Shown here: positions 33,921 to 45,326 of the stretch, in pieces
How positions within the stretch are numbered: the stretch's first letter is position 1
Layout of the letters: each line of letters starts with the position of its first letter
NCBI GenBank assembly: GCA_001695595.3
Contig: MBPM02000114.1
Coordinates: 62,001-126,000, forward strand
Length of the DNA: 64,000 bases
From: Plasmopara viticola
Lineage: Eukaryota; Oomycota; Peronosporomycetes; Peronosporales; Peronosporaceae
Reading direction: 5' to 3'
The notes under the pieces: generated by a model
Seen by the model: only the letters and a program-made list of their open reading frames with translations
Told to the model about the DNA's origin: nothing
The model's database searches: none
Translations under genes and position numbers: made by a program

Positions 33921-35151
33921 TGTCATGGTCAACTTTCCATTAAAGTCGAAATGGTGCGCTGATTCTTGACACCCAAAATTCGTCCATATCATCATTATGC
34001 ATTCTCTTGCCAACACTAGTAGCCATCGCTTACGACCACTGTATTCGCACTCGAAGGCATCGATATTTGAGTTCAAAGAGCCGATGCGATACCAATAGAC
34101 AATCGCTGATGATACTGGTAGTCTATTGGCAAAAAGGAAAACTGGGTTAAAAGCGTTTGATCGATTGGATACTTAGCGTCATTTGATACACTCAATTGAT
34201 GCGCGGTCAAAATTACTGTGATCTAACCGCATCGAGAGTATGGGAAGGCCAAACTTATATGACCAGGTCGGTAGCCCGATCCATTCCACCTACTAGCAAC
34301 ACACGATCATACGAAGCACAATGTAATCGGCTTGATGGGTTCATATTAATTGCGCAGCCATGGCTTTCGTATTAATTGGAGTTTGATCTACTTGCGTAGT
34401 AGGTCAGCCGCGTTCTGTTTACGATTTTTATATCCGTCAACAATCACTAAAGTCAGCAAGGTGTAAATGTCCAAACAGGCACAATAGTTATCAGACAAAG
34501 CATATAAGTATTTTGTGCTACACTTGATCCGGTATAGCGACCCACTTCTATAAAAGCTTAAGGATGGGTGTTCATTTTAAAAAACATCGTAAGGAGAGTA
34601 AAAATATAGGCTCAAGCATTAAAGTTTTATAAATTACACGATTGGCCAATGTTCTTGTGGTAAACAAATGTTTTGTCCCACACAGACACCGTAAGCTACA
34701 TGTCGACCCAGAGTTGAGCCTGGGCGGAAAACATGACCGCGCTCTACCTGCTATCGGAAGTAGTCAAGTCCCAATATAATAAGGGTGCTTATAGCGACAC
34801 AGTAGCTAACAAGTCGGTTGCGAACACCGCGCGAAAATAGACTTTGTCTCAGCGCACACCACCTATCCTACGACCTGTCAGTCGGATCAACCAACGGACC
34901 AAGCTTTAGAAATAGACAACGAGAACATAAAAGAAAACTTCATCAACCTCCTTCCACGAAGCTAAGACCATATTCCGTGTCGGGGTTCAATGTGAGATTA
35001 AAGCCTCAAAGTTTTACGAGAGCCGCTAAATTACACTGTTGTGAGCCTCAATACTAGGATTGTACCAATCGCGTCACACAAATGGAGAGATGCAGAACAA
35101 GTTGAAAGATGGTCTGGACAAAGCATCAAAGAAGGTTTGTTGACGATGCCG
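33921..35151 (+). other. Segment C, alpha lineage (right duplicate)
   Basis: Near-identical to 28,511-29,741, with a few single-base losses (for example near 34,047 and 34,197). Same frame NTRIVPIASHKWRDAEQ at 35,041-35,232 leading into the extra segment. Nothing else recognised. Confidence 0.4.
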
Positions 35152-36084
35152 CTAATTGAAGCAGGACCCACGGTTCGGCAGAGTCCTGGAAAACTCTGCC
35201 AACGTAATCACGAGGAAAGATTCCATAACTAGAGAGCTTATTTACCCTCTTCTGTCTTCATTGATGATAAAAGGACTGTGGATCGTGGTGCAAGCCTCAT
35301 TCATCTCCTGAAAAATGGAAGTAAAATCGAGGATACGTCATAAAACATTGCTCCACTGACGCTCAAGATGGCCTTGATTACGCGAAAAGTATCGCGCGTG
35401 AAGCTGAAAACCGTAGTAGACTTGTAAAAGACTGATGAAAAAGTACTTCGACATGGCCAGACGTCAGGCCATAACGCGTAATTGCCATGAAGAGCTCGAG
35501 GCACTGTTAAATACAAGTTGGTTGGTGAACATTTTGCGTCCATAAATTTGAAGATTTATTGACAGGACCCGTTCTCTTGATAAGAACAAAGCTCATTGCA
35601 AAAACGCGACAGCTGTGAAGGCTTTGTTACAACAAAAGGAAATTGAGACCGCGGCAAGCCACTTTTACATGCATCCTAACTTTCAATTCGATGTGATCTA
35701 TATATCATGCGTTTTACGCCCTTGGAGCTATATAGGCATTAGTAGGATGGTCGAAGATTGTGGTCGTGTCGACAACCAAGTCAGAAAATTTGACCGGGTC
35801 CAAATATTTGATAATGGCAAGCCAATTATTGGACTGGGACATAGGGAGAATGGAAAATTGTGCGACTATAGATACATACCAGCATTTACTTTTTTAAGGA
35901 CCGGAAGCTGTCTTTTTCTGGCTCCGATTTGATAATGTCTTGACCAGAAAATGTCTCGAGTTCACTGTCTTTATCACATTAACAAGACTTGCACAAGGTG
36001 TGTTACAAGCTTTTTTTGTGGTTTTTACTGCTTATAAGCTGATAAAAAAACAATGCTCAATATATGTCATACGTACTTTATATA
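35152..36084 (+). other. Alpha-lineage extra segment (right duplicate)
   Basis: Same content as 29,742-30,673, with the hairpin GGCAGAGT/ACTCTGCC at its start. Holds the 105-residue ORF at 35,615-35,932. Its last bases include AATATATGTC (36,059-36,068), which recurs beyond the other MULE end at 38,105-38,114. Confidence 0.4.
35615..35932 (+). CDS. 105-residue ORF of unknown function (right duplicate)
   Basis: Differs from 30,204-30,521 at a handful of residues (ETAAS for ETSAS, IIGL for ISGL, CLFLAPI for YLFLDPI) and stays open. The third copy (55,275-54,955) shares these variants, so the right duplicate and U7 are closer to each other than the two tandem duplicates are in this stretch. Confidence 0.35.
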   Translation: MKALLQQKEIETAASHFYMHPNFQFDVIYISCVLRPWSYIGISRMVEDCGRVDNQVRKFDRVQIFDNGKPIIGLGHRENGKLCDYRYIPAFTFLRTGSCLFLAPI

Positions 36085-38046
36085 CCTCACCCTTTCTTTA
36101 ATTCGTTGATCAATTAGTCAGACTTAGCCTTTCTGTAGTGCGCCACGCGACCTTGATTTGCGCAAGTTCTAGAGTTTTGCCCTACTTGATTGCAATTGCG
36201 ACATCTTCGTCGCGGTGGAGCATTTATCGCATTCTCCACGTACTCAAAGTGCGATGGGTTACGCCTGGTAGAACCGGATGGTCCAGTATAGCAGGTTGAA
36301 CGAGATGCCAATGTAGATCGAAGTCGTCAACCGCAAGTGGCTCTGTGCGACCAAGCAGAACGTGGCGGCAAGGATGTCCCATTGTCGAAGTAAGCAACTT
36401 AGCACAAACGGCACGGTCATTACCGCGATTGCCATCGTTATATCGCTGGGTGAACTCTCGATGCGTCCGACGGAGGGCTTCCTCGGAAGTTTTTCCCATT
36501 ACTTGGGAAAATAGCGGACCAAACTGCATATCTGCGACAGCCCTCTGCTTGGCATGCTTTTGAATGATTCCAGCAAGCTGATTGTCGCAGGCTAGCTTTA
36601 CTGCAACGTCAACGGTTAATAAAATTCCCGTTGAGCTGGTAATCCATCGTTTGAGAGCCGCGTGGGCACTCTCTACGCGGCTGGTAGTTACATGTCCGGA
36701 ATGGGGTTTGTTATGTAAGAAAGCCGACACAAATCGGACCTTCCAGACGAGCCAGATTTCCTCGACGTAACGCATGACTTGATGATAATTTGAGAATTCC
36801 TGCTGCATCGCTGCAAGTTGGTCTTCGTAACCAGCAATGGTTTCTTGACAGACAAGGCGATGCCATTGCCTTAAAAATTCCTCCCATGCCCGTTTGTTCG
36901 AAATGCTCGTTTTTGTCTTGCTAGGATATTCTTATTAATATGCCATCGGCAAAAAAACAAACGGCATTTGGGATAACCCTTTCCAAGGCATTCAACAAAG
37001 CAAGTTTACTGTCCGTCACAAAGGTGCCGGTGGCTCTCACGCCGAATTGCTGGAATACATCGGCGATATGGGACAGTGCCCACAAGTAATCACCAGTGTG
37101 CTCACTTTTTATAAAGCAATACGAAAACGTAAAGGTATTGTTCGTTACCGTAACGCCGATAATATGAAGCAGGGGGAAGCAATACTTGTTCGTTTTGTAA
37201 GTTGCGTCAATGATCCAAACGCGGTTGGCACTGTAATGTTGGCATAATTCTTTTGCCGACGTTAAGATAATAAGCAAATGCGTGAGCTTCTGGTCCACAT
37301 AATGTTGTGTGAAATACAGAGTCTCGCTTGCGAGGATATCGAGCAAAGCGGTCAGAGGTGTCCGCCCTGCTAACAAACTATTTCGCTCCGCTATGCGAAG
37401 ATTGTAAAGTCCTGTGCAGTCGAAATAACGCCATCATTTTGGTGCGGCGAAATGATGATGCGCCCAGGAGTCACCCCGGCGCGTCCCAGAGTCAAAACTG
37501 CTGCATTTTGCCCTTCCGTCAATCGTTGTCCTTGTGGATGCGCTGAAACGTGCACAAATGGTTCATGATTTTGCTCTCCGTTGTCCACTTCCACTTGCCA
37601 AAGTCCGCTCTCTAGCCGTATGCTTGCGGCAAATAAACATCTAGTTGCCTTGATCGTTCCCACGCGCACTCCTTCTCTTTCCGAATTTTGCTCCTTTCTC
37701 GTACGTCGTTCTTTGGAGCAGTTCAGGGTAAGGGCCTTAACGGCGCCATCTCTTTTATTCCCAACCTTTCTAGTGTGTAACGCTACAAGAGCATATCCCA
37801 TTGATAAAGAATGGGTCAAAAACAGCATCTTTCGCCTTCTCTAAGGATTGGTAAGAAAGTGCAGGAGGGGGAGCTAGGCTGTTCATTGTGGGTGCTTAGT
37901 AGGATATGCGTGCGAAGGATGTGGGAGTAGAAAGTGAAAGTAGAAAATGAGTTCAGTAATGAGTTTGGACTAAGTGTCGCGCATTACAAAAATGCTAAAT
38001 CTGACCAATTGATCAACGGGTGAGTGAAAATTAAAGAAAGGGTGAG
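36085..38046 (-). mobile_element. MULE relic M2, both terminal repeats present
   Basis: Terminal inverted repeats of about 60 bp: left 36,085-36,145 (CCTCACCCTTTCTTTAATT, then GTTGATCAATTAGTCAGA), right 37,965-38,046 reversed, with an 11-bp insertion after AATT. Internal transposase pseudogene on the minus strand. No exact duplication abuts the ends. AATATATGTC occurs at 36,059-36,068 and 38,105-38,114, a possible 10-bp target duplication if the true ends lie further out on both sides. Confidence 0.8.
36114..37886 (-). pseudogene. MULE transposase pseudogene M2
   Basis: Start codon 37,886 (MNSLAPPPALSYQS). FAR1-type N-terminal part (GYALVALHTRKVG, then LTLNCSKERR), DDE core with first Asp in IIDATYKTNKY, second in TDSKLALLNAL, Glu in TSRVESAHAALKRW, and a SWIM-like part (VCAKLLTSTMGHPCRHVL). 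The tail has CRNCNQVGQNSRTC, a CCHC knuckle with Gln in place of the usual His; the second Cys of the SWIM CxC is Lys. Frameshifts common to all copies: after the N-terminal 25 residues, before NLRIAERNSLL (about 37,400), and after the second Asp region (about 36,925). Not functional. Confidence 0.8.
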
Positions 38047-38536
38047 AAAAGTTCAAGTTTTCTAAATCGCAGGTTTTGTTAAAATCTGCGATATTAGTTA
38101 ATTTAATATATGTCGTTTGCACTTAAAAAGCGAATGTGTGCTTTAGGTCGTAATTAAGTGATAAAAGGCTAGCTCGCTTGAAGTCTATTGCATATGATAA
38201 AGTACGAGTAGAGACCACTTTTAAAACGAGTTTCACGTTCGCGATACGGAATTTATCGTAGCATCTAATATTTTATCGTAGCATCTAAAATTTTATCGCT
38301 GGCAAAGAAATTTATAGAACAATCTTTAGAAAATTGGCGCTATCTTAAAAAATATAAACTGCTAAGACCTGGGCCTTATGATCGTATCACTTTAATCCTG
38401 TAATCGAACAGGACGTTTTTCAAAAATTTATCAATATATCATCAATAGAGACCCCGAACTCTTAATCGTGGTACATGCAACCCGTTGAACAACTTGCAAG
38501 CATCGGTTAAGTGTATATAACGCGCTCGCGGAGGGA
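38047..38536. other. Alpha-lineage sequence beyond the MULE right end
   Basis: AT-rich, no gene recognised. Contains an ATCGCAG/CTGCGAT inverted repeat near 38,066-38,092 and a 20-bp-period repeat (TTTATCG TAGCATCTAA, two and a half units) at 38,251-38,300. Reversed copy at 52,350-52,841. Ends where segment B resumes (TTAATTTGAGCATCTGAAC). Confidence 0.45.
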
Positions 38537-40944
38537 TTTATTAATTTGAGCATCTGAACATACTTGAGCTTCCACAGGAAGGACACCTTCGACCTTTTTC
38601 CAAAATAGAGAGCATTGAAACGTATAATTCACAAATGGTCCCGCCGTTAGCTTTCTCTTGCTCCAATCTCCAGCAAGAGAGAAACTCGTGCTTTACATTG
38701 TCTAATACCGACTAAAAAGGTCTGCCGCTTCCAAATACACCGCCACTCTTTACTCCAATTCATTGTTCGCTGGCCATAACAGTGGTGCAAAGGAACCACA
38801 GAAAAGACCTTGTACGTAGCAAACTATTGACAGACTGCCAGTAACGATACCACAATACCGATATGAAAAAGCTGTATCAACAGTACCACAGGATGCGCAT
38901 ATCTCAAACCTCTCGATGCCTGTAGTGATTCGCTGTGGGTGATTATCGTGCCCGGTCCTCATGCTACTCACAGCAAATTAAGCGACACCTCGTAGTCTTC
39001 ATACTGCTTCCATAAAATGTGGGTTGAGTGCAGCTCTTAAAAGGATCGAATTATACGTCAAATAAGCTGGCTGGAACAACATTCTTCTTGGGGATTTCTA
39101 CAAAGTCGTAAAGCTATCTTTGCCGTAACACAAACTACACGGCTTTCATCGTACCGTAAGGTGTATGGTCCATACCGACCGGCCAATGTATGTTTGGACA
39201 GGAAGTGTAGAACACAAAACGCAGCTTAGCTTCTACCTTGTCAGCGATTCATCATACAATTTTTTTCGTATCAACCATCATAGTGGACTGTGACTTAGCA
39301 CTATCGACGTCTAACACACCACACGTCCGACAAACGTGTGACCAGGCTGCCACTCGATAAAAAGCAGAGCTTGCGATTCCAACGTGACCATGATGAGCGA
39401 CACATGCCATCATTTACAGTATACAATTTTTGATATTAGCAATGAGTTATGGTAGCACAAGTCGTTGCGAGCGTTACTTTGAGTAGTGACAGAATGGCAA
39501 GCGCCAGCGTAATGAAAAATTGTAAGGAAATATAACTTTTACGTATGGTGCAAGACTTGAACGACAAATGGTGCAAAGGCGTCATGCTTGGTCATCGAGC
39601 GGAGGCGTATCAAGCAACTTCGTTTCGTTGAAGCTTAATTACCTCAGTAAAATTATGTTAAGGCCAGAAGGGAGAACGTAAGTCCTTGCTAAAAGGCTAG
39701 CTTCAAGACATTTTATTTGAATGACTGCGATACTACGCCGCAATATTTATCAAGCTTTACTAAATCGATGCTAATAAAAGAGCAGACATATTTAATCATC
39801 GACAGTGCTACGACTCATGCCATTCTGATGCAGAAACGTTTTTGTTTATTTCAGCAAAACGCCAGATTTTCGAGAACGTTGTTGTGCTAGTAATTCACCG
39901 ACAGAAAGAACGACAGCTAGTTCCAAAAGAGCCAATTATACAGGTATTGCTCAAACGCAGCTGCATTGATCTGATGCAATCAGTGCATGTATGAATTCGC
40001 TCCCTTTTACTGAGTGGTGGATGCAGACGGGAGCAAGCTTGACCATCACACGCACGACGAGGTACCAGACGACAAGATAGATGTCTGACGAAAGAAAAGT
40101 AGAACAGTTATGCGAACATTCGTATAATTAGGCTTTGCCTTCGCATAGGGATAAAGGCGAACGGAGATGCGTGTTATCACTTTACTTTCCTTCTAAACAA
40201 AGAAAGAAAAATTAATGGTCATCAACTGTGATCTCTACTGCACACAATATCCGGCTGTGGATGATGCATTGTTCTACACAAACCAAATGGATGAGGATTA
40301 AAGAGTAAGTGTTGCCTTCATCATGATCTATTTGGACACTTCGAGCCTGGATAGCTTATTAAGGAATTCATCCCTGACATTTGACGTACCAAGAAAAATG
40401 TTTTGTGACGCATGTTCCAATCTAAACTATTACTTTTCGATCAACATATACAAATCGTTTAGCAGACTTTAAAGTGCTGTGTTTGGGTCGATTTTCTATC
40501 GACAAGTTCCTTTTAGCTACGTCACAATTAAACGTATAGTTTCTCACGGTATACAAACGTACATCTTCTAACCTTACAACGGCCAAATTGTCGATCAGTA
40601 TTGTTCATATCATGACACGATATTCTGATGATTTGATCACGACTGCACGCGTAGATGACGCTGCTTAAACTCGTGCTTAATTCGTGCCTTTTCAACAAGA
40701 TGTTAAAAGCGTCCGGTTAATATGCACACGACAAAAAGCATCAAATTGGTGCAAATGATAGTTTATGATATGATCTCATTCCTCTTTAATTACAGTTAAA
40801 ATGAAGCGCTCTATGAGAATTACATTAAGCTTTTTTTGTACTATCGTCACAGGGATAAGCATGTATGATGCATTCTTCGACTTCAGCGTATTGCGCAAAT
40901 TGCCCCAGTTAGAAATCAAAATAGTGAAGCATTCATTTATTTGC
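38537..40944 (-). other. Segment B of unit U4, no recognised gene
   Basis: Recurring short frames: 38,750-38,971 (EICASCGTVDTAF) on minus and 40,801-41,007 on plus (MKRSMRITLSFF). Several are more eroded than in U2 and U3: the RLYPYAKAKPN frame is interrupted and short deletions occur near 39,880 and 39,940. Reversed copy with the same deletions at 49,911-52,349. Confidence 0.35.
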
Positions 40945-41479
40945 TTAGGGTTTAGCCAGCCCCTCGACTTCGTGACAATCAATCACGCAGATCGAAAAGC
41001 GCGATAGACCAAGAGGGTCCTGCAACACCTTTTTTGCTGCGGAACGTTCGGCACCAGCTGCAGGACGTCTTGCACCGGCTTCCTGAGTAGTCATAATTAA
41101 TAAACGATTTACTTGTTTCAAGCATACCACATAATCTAACCATGTACGATAGTAACAGTAACGCGAAGTAGCTTGCGAATTGTGAAATTCATTACTTGAA
41201 ATAACATATAATAATAAGATCACCACCGACACGTGGTTTTCCTGGCTTAAAGTAGTCTTTGAAAAACTTCGGGTTCTCGATCCACAACAACGGAAGCATG
41301 TGCAAATAGCCTTCCGGGTGTCTATGTTCATCGAGCGTCACACCTTCCGAGCCGCTTCTATCCAACCACACGTGTTTCAGTGAGATCGACCCAGCAAACG
41401 AACACTTATATAACCCACCGTCCACGATAATGTGATTGAAGTCGCTATGGCAAATTTCCGGAGATGTTTGTATAGCCAA
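40945..41479 (-). pseudogene. Crinkler header, copy G
   Basis: Frame 41,479-41,192 keeps SDFNHIIVDGGLYKCSFAG, HVWLDRSGSEGVTLDEH and LLWIENPKFFKDYFKP. The GEIYV part is lost by the same short deletion as in copies C, H and J. A stop seen in other tails is changed to Glu here (CCTGAGTAG against ACTGAGTAG), so the tail frame runs on through GARRPAAGAERSAAKKVLQD to 40,945. Confidence 0.55.
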
Positions 41480-42850
41480 AAAATAGCAATATCATCTTTT
41501 CTTCCAAAGTGAACGCTTCGACACCCAACCTTCGTGCAATCGCCTTTGTTCTGGCCAACTGCGCTAGATGGTACAAACAGCGCCTAAAAGGACGTAGAAT
41601 TTATCTGCTTGGAAAACGAAGTGCCTTACCATCCGGCTCGCCAACGAAGTGCCTTACCATCCGGCTCGCCAAAATAAATTGGACTTGTGCTTTCCCTCCA
41701 ATATGCTGATACGAAGCCACCTCCGAGTACATCCCATTGCTCTTTGGTCAAGCTATCCACGAGCAGCTGCGTCTAGATCGTTGAATTAAAATATCTAATG
41801 TTAACAGATCGTGCTTGTCGACAAGGAACGCAATGTCGAGGTCATCGAAGGCGCTTGCGACCGGCCTGAACAGCAGCAATCCGTCATTTACAACGTCAAT
41901 ATTCTCGATTCGCACAAAATTACCTTTGAGGCGATCGCGTTCTCGTCGAGAAAGATGAGATGCAATCGCAACAGGAATCGGTAGACCAACATTCATCACC
42001 ATGCAAAGAAGCATCGAGTCGCCGTTCTTATTTTCCCACAATCGCATTTGAAGTCCTTCACCGCTTGCTGCTTCAGCTTTTGAGTTCTCGAATCCGTGGT
42101 ACTGGGAATGTTCCAGAACGTGCGTTGGAACAACGTGGCAGCAATTGCTGCGTATAGAGAGGAAGTGTGGTCTTTGGCCGGAACCACCACCAGCACGTGG
42201 ATTTCCCCTTCGATTCGCTCAAATCTCTCTCCAAAGTTTGTCGGGTTTTTGATCCACAACGAACGGATCCTTGTGCGTAATTAGTCCGTCGTATGACGAA
42301 TAGTAGTCCGGGTAATAGCCAAAGGCTTTGCGACCTTATCCTTTGCTGTAATCATAGTTGTCATTGTCGTGGCCGTAGTGGTCGTTGTCGTGGCCGTAGT
42401 GGTCGTTGTCGTGGCCGTAGTGGTCGTTGCCGTGGCCGTAGAAGTCGTTGCCGTGGCCGGGATACTCATGGCTGTAGTCGTCGCAGTCCTTGCCAAATTT
42501 GCTGTAGCCGCTGTGTTCCTTGTGCACGAAGCTCTTGTGGCTGTGGTCGTCGTTCTTGCAGGCGTTACCTGGTTCTTGTGATCATAGTCGTCTTTGCCGT
42601 TGCTGTAGTCTGTTGACTCGGTAGCCTGGGATGTATCGTCTATCAGGCGCCGACGATAGTGCAATGCCCATGTCGTGGTGTCTTTTGCGGTGGTCACAAT
42701 CGCGCTTATGCGGGTGGTGAATGTAGTCCCCGTAGGAGCCAAGGAGCGATTCCCGCTGGAGCACCTCGGGCATCAATCGATTGCAGGATGGAGGCACTGA
42801 CGTATAGGCTTAGCACTGCAAGCATATTAAACTGCATCTTGGCCGCGCAG
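41480..42850 (-). pseudogene. Copy G: GY/CRN/HNH chimeric pseudogene
   Basis: GY frame 42,527-42,336 has an extra YGHDNDH unit compared with copies D, E, F, H and J and ends early in YDYSKG. The Thr/Ala-rich frame stops at TTD because GGATTCATT is GGACTAATT, a stop shared with copies C and I. CRN linker 42,259-41,996 (GEIHVLVVVPAKD); HNH block one 42,047-41,748. Block two carries the 28-bp tandem duplication at 41,615-41,670. Confidence 0.6.
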
Positions 42851-42889
42851 TTGCTTGACTTGAATGGATGTATTTGCTAGTTGTCGATT

Positions 42890-43365
42890 GCTGAGAAGAA
42901 GGCGAAATGAAAAGTGAGAGAGCGAGAAATGATCAAATGCTGGTTATTGATGTGGTCGCAGACGCTTTTATCATTAGTCTCTTTCAGTTCAAAGAAAGCT
43001 TTGTATATAAAGTGGCACGGCAAGAGAATTTGCTAGAGAATAAGTTTTCCGAGGTGTCAAGAATTGGGACAGCCAGCTGATCATCTGTTTTACTTTTCTA
43101 TGCAATCATAATTAAGGTACCCTTGTCAATCGGCTTTTAGAAATATGTCATTCTCTTGCAAATTCTTTTGCATTGGCACTTCGGTCGATCGTCATATACA
43201 AAGCTCTCTCAAGACACTGAAAAGCCACTCGAGAGTAACTACACGTGCCGTACAGTTCGCAAGAGATTCGCAAGAGACTTTTCTTGCCGTGGCACATCAA
43301 ATAGGAAGCGCTCTTAAGATATTGCGCTCTCTCACTTTTCATTTCGCCTTCTTCTCAGCAATCGA
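42890..43365. promoter_or_regulatory. Bidirectional promoter-like spacer between copies G and H, flipped
   Basis: Arms end at 42,924 and 43,325. The 400-bp centre matches 8937-9336 in reverse orientation. Initiator-like TCATTTCG at 43,339-43,346 (plus) and 42,910-42,903 (minus). Because the flanking arms are inverted repeats, the gene pair layout is unchanged by the flip. Confidence 0.45.
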
Positions 43366-43411
43366 CAACTAGCAGATACATCCATTCAAGTCAAGCAACT
43401 GCGCGGCCAAG

Positions 43412-44830
43412 ATGCAGTTTGATATGCTTGCAGTGCTAAGCCGATATGTCAGTGCCTCCATCCTGCAATCGATTGATGCCCGAGGTGCTCCAGCGGGAAT
43501 TGCTCCTTGGCTCTTTCGGGGACTACAGTCACCATCCGCTTTAGCGCGATTGTGACCACCGCAAAAGACAACACGACATGGGCATTGCACTATCGTCGGC
43601 GCCTGGAAGACGATAAATCCCAGGCCACCGAGTCAATAGATTACAGAAACGGCAAAGACGACTATGATCACAAGGACCACGGCCACGATGCTTACGCCTG
43701 CAAGGACGACGACCCCAACCACAAGAGCTTCGTGCACAAGGAACACAGCGGCTACAGCAAATACGCAAGGACTACGACGACTACAGCCATGAGTACCACG
43801 GCCACGGCAACGACTTCTACGGCCACGGCAACGACTACTACGGCCACGACAATGACAACTACGGCAACGGCAATGACTACTATAGTTACGGCGAAGGATT
43901 CGGTGGCAAAGCCTTTGGCTATTACCCGGACTACTATTCGTCATACGACGGATTCATTACGCACAAGGATCCGTTCGTTGTGGATCAAAAACCCGACAAA
44001 CTTTGGAGAGAGATTTGAGCCAAACGAAGGGGAAATTCACGTGCTGATGGTGATTTCGGCCAAAGACCACACTTCCTCTCTATGCGCAGCAATTGCTGCC
44101 ACGTTGTTCTAACGCACGTTCTTGAACGTTCCCAGTACCACGGATTCGAGAACTCAAAAGCTGAAGCAGCAATTGGTGAAGGACTTCAAATGTGATTGTG
44201 GGAAAACTAGAACGGCGACTCGATGCTCTTTGCATGGTAATGAATGTTGGTCTACCGATTCCTGTTGTGATTGCATCTCATCTTTTCCGACCAGAATTCG
44301 ATCGCCTCAAAGGTAATTTTGTGAAAATTGAGAATATTGACGTTGCGAATAACGGATAGCTGTTGTTCAGGCCGATAGCAAGCGCCTTCGATGATCTCGA
44401 CATTGCGTTCCTTGTCGACAAGTACGATCTGTTCACATCAAATATTTATAATCCAACGATCTAGACGCACAGCTGCTCATGGACAGCTTGACCCAAGAGC
44501 AATGGGATGTACTTGGAGGTGGATTCGTACCAGCATATTGGAGGGTAAGCACAAGTACAATCTACGCTACAAATGCGCCGCGATTCAATGTGCTCACAAC
44601 AGTTGGCGAGCTGGATGGTAAGGCACTTCGTTTTCCAAGCAGGTCAATTCTACGTCCTTTTAGGCGCTGTTTGTATCATCACGCTCAGTTGGCTAGAACA
44701 AAGGCGACTGCACGAAGGATGGGTGTCGAAAGTATATAGCTTCGATGACTTCTCGTCAGAAGGATTCACACTGAAAGAAAAGATGATATTGCTATTTCTT
44801 GGCTATACGAACATCTCTGGATGTTTGCCT
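43412..44830 (+). pseudogene. Copy H: GY/CRN/HNH chimeric pseudogene
   Basis: ATG at 43,412 opens MQFDMLAVLSRYVSASIL, a possible relic signal peptide, closed after 47 codons. The frame 43,507-44,112 runs 201 codons from Thr-rich start to CRN linker (GEIHVLMVIS) and stops at TLF (TAA where most copies read CAA). HNH blocks follow with frameshifts: 44,122-44,316, 44,391-44,621 and 44,479-44,739 (MDSLTQEQWD ... GELDGKALRF). A new stop also lies after AATAACGGA near 44,358. Confidence 0.6.
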
Positions 44831-45326
44831 TAGCGACTCCAATCACATTATCGTGGACGGTGAGTGATATAAGTGTTCGTTTGCTGGGTCGATCTCACTG
44901 AAACACGTGTGGTTGGATAGAAGCGGCGCGGAAGGTGTGACGCTCGATGAACATAGACACCCGGAAGGCTATTTGCACATGCTTCCGTTGTTGTGGATCG
45001 AGAACCCGAAGTTTTTCAAAGACTACTTTAAGCCAGGAAAACCACGTGTTGGTGGTGATCTTATTATTATATGGTATTTTAAGTAATAAATTGCATAATT
45101 CGCAAGCTACTTCGCGTTACTGTTACTATCGTACATGGTTAGATCATGTGGTTTGCTTGAAACAAGTAAATCGTTTATTAATTATGACTACTCAGTAAGC
45201 CGGTGCAAGACGTCCTGCAGCTGGTGCCGAACGTTCCGCAGCAAAAAAGGTGTTGCAGGACCCTCTTGGTCTATCGCGCTTTTCGATCTGCGTGATTGTT
45301 TGTCACGAAGTCGAGGGGCTGGCTAA
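44831..45326 (+). pseudogene. Crinkler header, copy H
   Basis: Contains WLDRSGAEGVTLDEH and LLWIENPKFFKDYFKP, then the short deletion that removes GEIYV. The YKCSFAG part is cut by the stop also seen in copy E (GTGAGTGATATAAG). Tail frame at 45,135-45,326 as in the other long ends. Confidence 0.5.

Larger units (their letters stand above)
27053..37890. repeat. Tandem direct duplication, 2 x about 5.4 kb
   Basis: 27,053-32,461 is repeated as 32,462-37,890. The unit runs from just upstream of the ExoX-like ORF start, through D, C and the extra segment, to the start codon of the MULE transposase. The inner join at 32,461 puts ATTGT of the MULE next to CTCGTATATTG of segment D with almost no shared bases. 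The two copies differ by few substitutions, a 17-bp deletion in the left MULE (near 32,055) and small indels, so the event is recent. Confidence 0.85.

Noticed and set aside
38066..38092. ATCGCAG/CTGCGAT inverted repeat as a terminator
   Set aside because: No U-run or transcript context, and factor-independent terminators of this kind are not expected in an oomycete.
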